Source: Styela clava (lineage: Eukaryota > Chordata > Ascidiacea > Stolidobranchia > Styelidae). From it: DNA of 64,000 nucleotides. Location of the stretch: positions 11,408,001 through 11,472,000 of the forward strand of contig NC_135262.1 of assembly GCF_964204865.1 (NCBI RefSeq), written 5' to 3'. This document shows, piece by piece, positions 1 through 10,822 of the stretch. The notes beneath the pieces are model-generated. The model saw nothing but the letters and a program-made list of their open reading frames with translations. It did not search any database and had not been told where the DNA came from. Numbering within the stretch: position 1 is the first letter of the stretch; every line of letters begins with the position of its first letter. Position numbers and translations under genes: made by a program.

Positions 1-92
1 GTACTAATACTGTCCCCGTCTGAAATCAGTAAATTCCTCTGAATATTATTTTATCGATGTTATTATTTGACACAAGTTTTGTTCTTTTATAG

Positions 93-3000
93 TTCGTATA
101 GTAAGCGGCAATGGAATAAATGAAGGAAGAGTAGAAATATACCACGGAGAAATATGGGGAACAATATGCGATGATGGTTGGGATATTAAAGATGCGGAAG
201 TTGTGTGTAGAATGATGGGATTTCCCGAAGCAAAGTCTGCTCCTGTTCGAGCTTATTATGGGAAAGGGGTTGGTCAAATATGGCTGAGTAGCGTCTCTTG
301 CTCAGGGGATGAACAAAGGTTGGAAAATTGCAATCACGGTTCTTGGGGATCACATCATTGCAGCCATGATGAAGATGCTTCCGTGCATTGTCTTCCTACA
401 GGTTAGTAGGCGAATTAAGTATATAGAAAATAAATTGAATGTCCTGTAAAATTTGGGTTCTCGATATCGAATGAAACTAGAATTAAAATGAATCAATGTC
501 GGTTGTCTAATGCGCTGATAAGCGGGAAAATAACTAATATATATTTGTAAAATGCTAATCGAGAACAACCTGATGATATTCCAGATTCGTAAGTTTGAAA
601 TATTTTTTAATATTTATAAATACTTATTACAACTAGGTTTGGGATTTCACGACCAGTTTTTGAAATCCCGCTATCGGGATATCCCGGGATTTTTCGGGAT
701 TGAGTAAAAGATTGAAACAACTTGCATGACAATAAAATCGCGTATTTATTTCATGTAATATCGGCGCAGAAATATTAAAGAATCTATCAGTAATCAGTAA
801 GTTTATTCTTCACCATACTAAAAATAGGCACAAACATACAAATTGCGATAAATTATAAATAGGCCGTATTTCAGGGCGGAGGAGACTCGGGAAACCAATA
901 CTGGTTATCGAGCACCGGCACGCAAAAATTAAGTCTAATACTATATTATGAAGAAGAAAAAGTCGAACTAAGTATAATTATGTAAATTGAAAAAAATCTA
1001 GGTTGTGGTTCCCAACCTTTTTTATATCGCGGCACACTATTTAGCTCTTTCAATTTTCGCGGCACACCTATCACAAAACACGAACATTATCCATTCATAA
1101 AGAGTGCGATAGTCCAACGCGAACAAATGGTTAATAGTTACCGATATTCCAAAGTTTTCTTACATTAGAGTAAACGAGAGCGTCTTCGGAGCACCTCACA
1201 TTATTGAAAAAGTCGCGCGACCTCACGGGTAATACGTGGTCGTCTTCAAACGCACCGCCGATCAGGCGCTTCGGTTTTGCTCGCCAGTTCCACGTTACGC
1301 CCTTATTATTATCACACGTATTCTCACTTTTTCACAACCCAATTCAATTTTGTTACAATTCCATACGTTTCTCCCATTGCCAAAATCGTTCAATAGTGTG
1401 AGTGTCTGCTATTGCGAGATAATTGAAAGAGGCAAAACAAACTGTATTTTATAACAACAATTAATTATTATCGTTAAAAACACGAAATAGGTTTGAAGTT
1501 GTTATAAACAATTTTCACCGCTGGATGTATCTTTTTACGTTATGAATTTCGTGCAAGGCCCGAGCATAAATTGATGTCAAATATCATTTACTATGTCGAA
1601 AGGCTTATTCGACTTTTCAAACCGCAGAAACTATCCAAAAAAGATACCCGTTTTGGTGTTCAAGATATGAAATAATCGTCAATTCCACCACGATTTCGCG
1701 AAGTAGTGCAATTTACTAAAATTAATGAAGGTTTTATTAAGTTTGATTGCATCAGTGTTTGGATTACCACGCGTTTCGCCGGATTACTGGCATAGTAACA
1801 TATCGCAAGGGTGTGGAAAATATGGTATTTCCCGGCGAATAAGTCTACCCGGTAAATAGGACGAGGCCCGTTTTTAAGCCTGAAAAAATGGGTTTTAGCA
1901 TATAACCTGCCAATAAGTTGGGGTAGTGAAATCGCATCAACATCGGAATCTCAAATTACCATGCAATGCCTTTTTAGCGGTCGCCGCGTTCGCGCATTGG
2001 TTAAAATAGCCTTTAATGACATTTTCTTGTAGCGTAATAATTAATCCATAATAGCTATGGGAATTCAAACTGTCTTTAAATTTGAATTTAATTGTGTTCA
2101 ACTCGCGATTGCGTCCACCATAAAAGAACATTACCTGATACATAATGAGGCGACACCAAAAAAATGAAAATTATCATACTCGACTAATAAGACGACCCCC
2201 CCCCCCCCTCCAAAAAAAAAATCAGGCCAAAAATTTGGTCTAGAAACGCCATTTTTCAGGCTTAAAAACGGGCCTCGTCTTATTTACCGGGTAGATTTAT
2301 TCGCCGGGAAATACGGTAGTATATTTTTTTCGAATCAAATAATTTTAACGAATTGTCGAATATCGGGTTGAACTCGGGATTTTATTCCAATTTTTATCTT
2401 TTGGGTTGGCTTTGATCTTCCTTGCCACCGTTTGTAAATTTACTGTCCCAATTTTAAGCTAAAAATATTATCATTTCTGACGCCGGAATGCGGATATTTA
2501 TGAAGACGATAGTTGACCTTCTGGATTTTACTTTTCTATTGTGGCTGTTTTATTTTCGTATTCAACAGTGAATGAAAACAATGCAAAGTCATTGCGTGAA
2601 GCCGTGAATCCTGAATGCTATTTTGAGTTCAAATTATGCTTAAATAGGTCGGCAACAATGACAATTCTACTAGTCGAATAATAATTTCTTTGTAAAATTT
2701 GAGAAAAATTTTGCACATTAATTCCACTTAGTCTGACTTACTCAAACTGTAAGCGTGGACGGTTTTTTTCTCAAAATAAGTATTAAATAAAATGGTATAA
2801 CCCAGGGCTACTCAATTATTTTTACCTAAGATTCGCATACACAACTTCGAAAATATTTCAGTCCGGTCTTTCCAGAAATTATATTTCGGCATCTTGAACA
2901 CGCACTTTTTTGGCCGACTAGTGATTATTAGCTAATCAAGATTGTTTATTATGGCGTTATAGTTATTTTCATATATATTTAAATCTATAAAAGTGATTTT

Positions 3001-6000
3001 ATAAAAAGAAACTTTAAAAATGAGGCTAATGAAACAAAAAAAAGAATTAGGCGCAGTCCGAATCGAATACCCGAAAGGTCCGGATTCGGACCGCGGTCCG
3101 CCAGTTGAGTAGGCCTGGTATAACCTATCATTTGTTAAAATATCTATATGTGGATAACGCTCTTGTGTTTGCATTGAGATGGCTCCACAAATTACTGGTG
3201 TTTTTCTATTTTAAATCAGCAGAACCTTGACTTAAAGGTGGTTTATCACGCGAGCATTTTTGTGGAAAATTTGAATCTTTATAATTTTTTAGGATTTTTG
3301 ACGTTTACCACTTGCATAAAGTGGGCTTAGTCTCTACTTACGAATTTTCAAAAACCGCTTCAGCGAAAATTTACTGCAGTTCGGAAATGGCCTTTGATGA
3401 CGTAGTATTGAGAACTCATTCCAGAATGTGCATTTATCGCCCATTGGCGAGTGAGGTGTTTAATTTGCTTTGAGCGTTTAAATCTAGTTTCTCATAGCGT
3501 AGTAAAGATTGAAACAATAATGTATTGTTAAACACAAATGTTAATGCATGAGAAGTTCTGACTGTAAGCCACGGCGTTTTAAGCAATGATCGTACCGCTA
3601 CTGAACGTCCGCCGAAAGGCTTTGAAGAACTGATTCTAGAGTAAGTGTTTACCACTATTGTATGAACCAAATAAAATTGGTACATTTACCAAAAGAGTAA
3701 TAGTTTACCAGATAAACGTAGAATCCCAATAATGTCGCCTTATTAGTTTCCGCTTTGATGGGGTGTTAAAATGGGTTATTTTGTATTGTGCCGTTGGCTG
3801 TACGTATAGACAACGAAATGGATCTTCACTTATATTCCATTGTTTTCAAAAGACCCGGAACGTCGCACAAGGTGGATATCATCTATTGGGAGGACTGGTT
3901 GGTGTCCCAGCCATCTCGCTGGTGTTTGTGGACAGCACTTCGTAGGTGGTGGGTGATGATGTGTCGTTATTGATTTTTTTTAAGTATTCATAAGCCTCGT
4001 CATTTTAAATCACAGATATAAAACCCGGAAACTTTTGGATCCTTGGAATTGAATTGGGAATTATGCTGATCTTGTTGTTAATTCCCATGTGCATGTATAG
4101 AGGTTCATTACGTGAGTAATAACTATAAATACCAGCCTAATATAAATGTGTTTGATGTCATTGTAAACATAAGTATATCTTTACAAAAATTACTAAAGAC
4201 GGTAATAACAGGTCTTCTTCCACAAACAATTTAGGTTAGAACCATTGGCACGTCTCGGGTATGGCTGCCATTGCCAGTGCAGTTGGCACCGTTTGAACTA
4301 GGGTTAGTTCGGATACCTATAATTCATACTATCCGGATAACGGATATATCCGGGTATTTCGTATTTTAACTATCCGGTTAACCGGATAGTTACTGCTAAC
4401 TTCAGAAAACCGATTTCACAAGATTTTTGCGGCGAATTGACTAAAAACCACCACACAATTTTATTGTAAATACGTACATATGTATTATTTAGCTCGAATA
4501 AAAATGATTGTGCATTTTGATGTTGCATGTGTCAATAAATAAAAATTTGAGCTCTGTAATCGTACAAAAGTACATCTGAATAATATAATGGAACATTTTT
4601 TTAAATACTGTGTCCTAGTTGTCTTTCCCTCGACTGCTAAGTCATTTTCTCATATTCGAATCCTTTGTCAAAATTTATATTATTATTTTTTTTATTGTTA
4701 AATTTTTTGGAATTTATTTTTGTGTCTTGAGCATATTTCATTTAAATTTTGACTCGTACTAGATTTTGGTGTCGCAGACTTACGATGACCATTTCTTTAA
4801 GCTTTTAAGTTCAATTAGTTTAGAATAGATTTATTTCGGCTGGTATATCTATTGATTCGGTTGATACATAGAAATTTGAAAATACATATATACCAAAGTT
4901 AAAAGCAAGCACATAACATTTGGTCGTGTACTCAAAATTTTGAAATGCTACACAGATTACACGGAATCGGAAGTGTTGTGAAATAAGTCCTCAAAATTCA
5001 AACTGGTTTACATCATGATGAAATGCGTTCCTTCAATACACGCAACAACTAAAAGCCACACCTGACGAAAAAGCAACAAACTCACACCCACCCAACCAAT
5101 GCTTTTCAACTGAATTCGTTTAAGTTGGTCTTGCTTAAACTGTACCTCCAGTTCAAATCTAACTTTATAAAGCAAATGAGCTCTTCTAATAAGCGCAGAA
5201 TTCACATTTGTTCTGCGTGTTTTGTGATGTAATAGTGAAGTTCACTCCAGCATTCTACGGATGGCTAAAATATAGGCAGATTAGAGTGGAAAGAGTTGTT
5301 ATTATATGCTCTGGGAGATGTCAGTCGCCACTCAACAAAAAATATAAAAATCGCTAATGCGCATATGCATTATTCATACTTCTTCATTATCCGGTTAACC
5401 GTCACAATAATATCCGGATATCAGATAGCAAAATACCTCTCGGTTAACCGGTTATCCGGTTAACCGCTATCCGGATAATCCAACCCTAGTTTGAACAGGG
5501 GCCTAGAAGATGAAAAATCTCAATCGTAAAATGTTTCAATAAAATAATTTAAGAAAACGGAATGATTGAAACTTGTTTTTTACTTAATAATACCGTATAA
5601 GTATCTAATTTCAACAAAAGTCGTTATAAATTGTTAGTCAACGGCCAAGGGGGCGCATTTTCAAACTTAGCCATGGGCGCAATTTTACGTAGATACGCTA
5701 CTGGTTAGAATTGAGTTCTTATGATATGTATTCCAAATAAGTATATAACTTACCCACTACATCAGCTCCGTCCATTTCATTTGCTCAAGTTGTGTCGTTT
5801 TTGCTATTTTCAATGTGTATGTTGCTATTACTGCAATAGTATAGCCCATACTATTTGATTAATAATTGTGCACTGTCAGATACTTTACCAATCATCTTTT
5901 TCAGAGAAATTGCTCATGGATATTGTTGAAACTACTTGTGATGGTACGTAAGATTTTCTTTTGTTTCAGTATGCAAATGTAGTGAAACATCTGGAAAATG

Positions 6001-7255
6001 TGGGTGTCAAAATGAACGTTCTGCGTTATTAAATGTCATTTAACGTTTATACAACATGTGGTACAGTATCTTTTTTGCTGCCTTGCGAGTGGAATTATGA
6101 AATTCTCTTCCAAAACTGTATTCAAACTTACACGGCAGATGTTATTACATTTGTTTTTATACTTTCAGGTTTGATATTTTGCCTATGCTACCATACAGAA
6201 CTTATAAAGCTTGCTGTAAGAGTAAGATTCATTGAATTATTGATATTTCATTACCTTGTCAGTGCTAGAATTTAGCCTTTATTTCTATCATTCTCAATAC
6301 AGCCTACTGTACTGTCCTTTAATTCACTACCAGCAATGTCAAGGTATCTATGTTCATTATTCCCAATAGGTCATTGGGAGTTTATGCGATAGATCCACAA
6401 TATCGTCTTCAGTAATGAACAATGTGTTGTGGAGTTTCCTTCCTTAACTAAAGTGCTTCACAGATTCTATAGTTACATTATACGATTTAACAGAAGACGA
6501 TAATCGAGTCAATTTGATTCCTGCGCAACCACGACAGCTGACACGTGCATCCACGGCATCAGAAATGAACATTGACCATGTGTATTGTGAGTATGAAGTT
6601 AGAAATGACCTTCAATGAAATATCGAGTAGTGATACCAGGGGAGTAGCCAGAAATTTTTAAATGGGTGTTCTGAAATTTTTAATTGCTAAGTTGGACCGC
6701 CCCTGACTGATTCTTTGATTTTTTTTCGTGAAAATACCAATGTAGAGCGATCAATTTCTTCTGAATTTAAATTTTGAAATTTATTCCGATCCCTTTTCTT
6801 TTATACGCCAACCAAGTTGAATGTAATATTTGTTACAATCTTATTTTTCAGAAATTTTACTTTACATATAAATAAATCATGAATTGTTTAATTGTCTGTT
6901 TTTATTGAATCTGATCTCAAATAATTTTGTAATTCAGATATCCAACCAAGTCGAGAACCGGTAGCATCCTCGGCTCCACCTGTAACAAACAATACTCAGG
7001 GTATGGAATAATAAATATTTCAATCGAAGTATTTTCAATTCTACATGCTTTCTGTAATAGTTGTTGCTAATAGTTTGCTTTTCAGAAATTTCAGAAGACA
7101 GACTTTGTGTTATCTGTCTATCAGAAGAAAAGAATGTTTTCTTTGGGCCTTGTGGTCACGTGTCTTGTTATAATGACTGCCGAATGAGGAGTGATGTAAC
7201 AGATTGTCCGGTTTGCAGAAAAAAAATTGAGCAACGACAAAGAACATTTTTATGA
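93..7255 (+). CDS. SRCR-transmembrane-RING receptor (5' end outside window)
   Basis: Phase-1 exons at 93-401, 4016-4111, 5905-5943, 6464-6586, 6938-7000 and 7086-7255 (stop) join in one open frame. An optional exon lies at 5970-6043. Exon 93-401 is one whole SRCR domain, with the WGTICDDGW and VVCRMMGF motifs and closing Cys residues. Exon 4016-4111 encodes a roughly 20-residue hydrophobic helix followed by an Arg-containing stop-transfer stretch. The middle exons encode an acidic, then Pro/Ser-rich, linker. The last exon is a RING finger of the IAP/MUL1 kind: CVIC, then PCGHVSCYNDC, then CPVCRKKI. This predicts a surface receptor whose cytoplasmic tail is an E3 ubiquitin ligase module. SRCR domains bind ligands and RINGs recruit E2 enzymes (family knowledge). 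The H-x2-C-x3-C spacing is slightly unusual. The single-gene model is inferred from phases; two adjacent genes remain possible. More SRCR exons probably lie upstream. Confidence 0.68.
1823..2318. mobile_element. TIR/foldback MITE with about 70-bp inverted ends
   Basis: The left end (GGTATTTCCCGGCGAATAAG, then an arm ending in AAGCCTGAAAAAATGG) is mirrored at the right end (CCATTTTTCAGGCTTAAAAA... to CGCCGGGAAATACGG). The arms match over about 70 bp with few differences. The outer bases suggest a TA target. The middle contains a run of 13 C (2196-2208) followed by an A tract. No transposase is visible, so the element is non-autonomous. Confidence 0.8.
2803..3117 (-). mobile_element. Non-autonomous hAT element, family 1 (copy A)
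   Basis: The ends read CAGGGCTACTCAATT and AGTTGAGTAGGCCTG and are inverted repeats of each other. The element is flanked by a perfect 8-bp target duplication, GTATAACC (2795-2802 and 3118-3125), the hallmark of hAT transposition. A second copy in the opposite orientation is at 53384-53690. Internal sequence is shared, including the segment TCCAGAAATTATATTTCGGC. It lies in an intron of the SRCR gene. Confidence 0.88.
3775..3945 (+). pseudogene. THAP zinc-finger fragment with a frameshift
   Basis: One frame reads YCAVGCTYRQRNGSSLIFHCF. A shift of one base near 3846 continues it as KDPERRTRWISSIGRTGW and ends with VCGQHF. Together these show the C2CH layout of a THAP domain: Cys-x4-Cys, the KDP-x-R and W motifs, then Cys-x2-His-Phe. 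THAP fingers are found in P-element-like transposases and in chromatin proteins. The frameshift and the surrounding repeat-filled intron suggest a transposon relic rather than a gene. Confidence 0.6.
4299..5488. mobile_element. 1190-bp non-autonomous hAT-like element, family 2
   Basis: The ends are TAGGGTTAGTTCGGAT and ATCCGGATAATCCAACCCTA. A perfect 8-bp duplication, GTTTGAAC, flanks the element at 4291-4298 and 5489-5496. Subterminal zones at both ends (4326-4392 and 5389-5478) are packed with CCGGTTAACCGG and ATCCGGAT palindromes, probably transposase binding sites. No transposase frame survives. It sits in the intron between the TM exon and the tail exons of the SRCR-RING gene. Confidence 0.87.
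5970..6043 (+). CDS. Optional exon giving a RING-less tail of the SRCR receptor
   Basis: The acceptor TTTCAG at 5964-5969 opens an exon in phase 1 with the preceding exon 5905-5943. It encodes a short Cys-rich tail (VCKCSETSGKCGCQNERS) and then a TAA at 6041-6043. If it is included, the receptor ends here without its RING. If it is skipped, 5943 joins 6464 in frame. A weak internal phase-1 donor (after GAAC, near 6018) could also rescue the frame. This is an inference from splice phases only. Confidence 0.35.
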
Positions 7256-7449
7256 AAGCAGAGTACAAAAACACAGAAACGTTTTACTTCACATCATAAC
7301 AGAAATTCTATCCTTTGTGTTATGTTATTATATGATATTTTCGAGCAAAATCGCTAATAATGTACATACAAAGTTTTCACATACGGTTTTATAACTTTTC
7401 GTATATTACTTTCAAGGCAGTGAATTATGTTGCGATATTCTTTCTAGCT

Positions 7450-7455
7450 AATAAA
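7450..7455 (+). terminator. Poly(A) signal of the SRCR-RING gene
   Basis: An AATAAA hexamer lies about 195 bp after the RING stop codon. It is the first canonical signal downstream. Confidence 0.45.
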
Positions 7456-7459
7456 AATA

Positions 7460-10400
7460 TATCCAACGTTTGAAATATCTAAAGTATTTATTCGAATATA
7501 ATAATACAGGCACAATAACAGCGTATTTATGTTATGAACGTCTATGGTTACAGGCACGAGCAAGATTTTCGTCCATAATCCAATGATCAATCAACATACA
7601 TTTTGTTTATAATTTAGTGGAACTTTTTATTGGGACTATGATCGCGCGCTATCTGCCTTACGATTCAGTTGCCAATTGCACCCTACAGTAAATAGAATTG
7701 GCATTCATTATCATTCTGGATACTGACCGTGTAAATCAGTTCCATCAGTTTGCGACCAATCCCAAACGATCGGGTTGATAACGTCATATACAAATACAGC
7801 CAACTCATTTACGAATAGCGCCAATGCAATATGCATATACAGCCAATTTTAGATACCGTAACATGCATTCATTCTAGTAATGTACAGACATCATTACCGA
7901 TTACCAATACCAACAAAAAACGCTAATACTGATAAGCCGATATTTCAAGTTACCTATATCCCGATATAATTTGTAAGTATCAACAACGTAGTTACAATGT
8001 CCTTGAGTGTCAACTTGAAGAGATCGATATTTGTGATTTAGATGCATGCATGACGTGTCTCCTTGGACTGACCACTTACTGATGGTTTAATGAAATACTT
8101 GAATTGTTTTCTCGGAAATTCCCTTCTAACTCTGTTCGCATGCAAAGATGGGCCTCGTCACTTCTGCTAAATAATAATGGGAAGTTCTGCAATCATTTTT
8201 TTTGCACAGATGCTGGCAATAGCGCTGTTCAATGTGATATTTGATTGATATTTTTCTTCGTGATTACCGCCTTTCATTCTAAAGATGACAACGCATTTGC
8301 TTTTGCACCTATAAAGACCTACTCGAATCCTCAAACACGCTTGGTTTTGAAACATATACTGTATAGTGAAATTCGACGAGAGTTGTAAAAACTAAACTGA
8401 AGTAAATAAAATATGAGTTTTGTGAAACCAAATAATTCAAACAAATGCAGAGACTAAATAATTTAAAAAAATAACCCTAGGTAATTACATTTTAACTTTA
8501 ATCTTCAAACTTACCAGTCATACTGGAGCCAGAACAATCAATATGAAAGCAGAAACAAACAAGTTTAGCATTTTTTTGTTCTCATTTCACGAGGACTACG
8601 ATTGTGAATAATATTTATTGTACTGCTAAAGGTTCTTTTGTTATATAAAACATATGGAATTAGAACATGTGAAACATTGCATTATGAATAGTTGGTCTAT
8701 ATTCATCTTTTCAATGAGAACCTATTTCCACTACTTCAAATAATGCGAAGAATTCCGAAAGTGCATTGCTTTTTTAGCATTGAACATGCAATGTTGGACT
8801 TTTTTTTACTCGTTTTACCGTTAACTGAATCAGTATGGTACATTTTGAGTAGTTGCATTATTATTATAACACATAAATTAACAAAATAGAGTAATTCCTA
8901 ACTTGGTTTACAAAAACACTATTCAAAGAATTGAATGCTCGATTTGTGGCTTAGTTATGCTCATTGTTTTTTTTACAATTAAAACACATGTTTTAAAATG
9001 CCGTGTTCATCAAATACCATTAGTAAAAATATTAGATAAAATAAAGAAATGAAATTATGTGATATTTCGAAAATGATAATTAAGATAAACATTTCCCATT
9101 TCACACATATTGAATATAAAACTTAGAACTTAAAATCCGTATCTTCAGTCTTTTATAGCATTATTACATTATAGGATGATTGACCAGTGCGAAAGAATAA
9201 GGGAAGAAAAAGTTCAAAGAAAATTATAATTATGAACAATTTTGCCCTTGTGCTTCAGACAAAAAGTTGTGCTGAAATATATGTACTTTACATAACACAA
9301 TTAAATTAATGAACACTTACACTAGGATTCGGCAACGTACAGCGCATGGAGCAAAATAATCTATATAAGTTATTTAGCCCGCTTAGTTTAATTAATTTCA
9401 GAAGAATGAAATTGTTTTGTTGAACTACTTCCATGTGAAACTTTGGAATCTTGTTTTTATTTTTGCCCATCTACGCAATTCCAGACTACTACACCACAAT
9501 TTTGGTTTCGAAATATGTGACCTAACTTTTTTTTATCCTTCGGCTTCAATGTTCTATTAATCTATTATATGGCAATGTTCTATTATCTACGCATATGGAA
9601 CATAATACAATTTAATCCCCACATAAAATTTCAAATGAAGTAAAAAAAAAAGAAAAAATTGGCTGTTAATATTTTATGACATGAAGAAATTTTATTACTT
9701 GATATATTCCAAAACTAAACGAAGTAGTGAATTGAACACAAAAAAATGAGTGACGGTGCTGTGTTGCAAGTTAATCGCAATGAAATTATCATTTTATTAC
9801 TGAATCGTTTTAATGCTGTATTTCCTGAACAAATAAAGATATGTTATTCGCGAACAGGTTTTAAAAATACTTACTTCGTCGTTATAAGTAGTAAGTAGCC
9901 ATGATTGTATGTGCGTTGATAACAAACATTAGTCTCTGGACAAAACATCCAGGTGCATCTGACAAATATTGTTTGGTTCAACCGCTGTGAGTGATTGTAA
10001 TCACTAATCAATAAAAAATAAGTGTTCATTCCAGATGACCTATATATTTTTGTACTCTTCCCTGTATTCTCCTCGTTACTCCGATATTTTTAATAATCAT
10101 GCTTGATACATAGATATTATCCTTGTTGAAATATGGGAAACCCGCGGCGTTGATCTTGAATAATCTTTTAATCTGTGTAAATTAGAAACGGAATTTTTTT
10201 GAAATGTGACAAATGCAGTTTTCCTCGTGTTTATATTTTTCAACCCTGTCTCGCATGAATCCATTTTAATGTATGAGTCGTCGAATACGGTAGAAAGAAG
10301 CAAGATTGAAGAACGTCCGTCTTATTATTAATCACGTGTGTGAGTTTGGATCTAATGTCATCCATGTAGTATCTCGAGGGAGAGGAAAGCCGATAAGACA

Positions 10401-10820
10401 GCTTTTAATCATCCAACATTCATTTATATAGATAGTGTAAATTTAGAACAGGGTGATTTTGATTAAATTGAAGTAATATTTGTATTGTATTATATTGTAA
10501 TATTTGTATTGTATTAACAATATAACAACCAACAGCTGACCTTTATAAAAGGCCAGAGACAAAAAGCCAGTGAAATTCATAAAAGTGTGAGAACAAACAT
10601 AATAGCAACTACAGATTCAGCAATAATTTTCGTTTACTTCTATGAGCCAATCTAAAATTCAGTCTTGTCCTTGAAATTCCATGTGAAAAATACATTATGA
10701 GTTATACATATTACTCGATTTGAAATCCATTTTAATTATTCATTTAGGTGAAAGAAACTTTAGTTCAAAAAAAAAATATTCAGTTTCCTAATTAGGAGAG
10801 GTATCTGAAAACTAGTGACA
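7460..10820. other. Intergenic stretch without recognisable genes
   Basis: AT-rich sequence with only short chance frames on both strands. I see no exon chain, RNA gene or complete mobile element here. The promoter of the guanylate cyclase gene must lie towards its right end, but no clear core element stands out. Confidence 0.45.
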
Positions 10821-10822
10821 AT

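Larger units (their letters stand above)
402..4015. other. Large intron of the SRCR gene, filled with mobile element debris
   Basis: No convincing coding exon is seen here. The stretch holds a TIR element (1823-2318), a hAT MITE (2803-3117) and a frameshifted THAP fragment (3775-3945). The sequence at about 1011-1075, with GGTTCCCAACCTTTTT and CGCGGCACAC, resembles the end of a hAT element, but I could not find its partner end. A short cluster of TTTCGGGAT/ATCCCGGGAT palindromes lies at 640-705. Confidence 0.55.
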
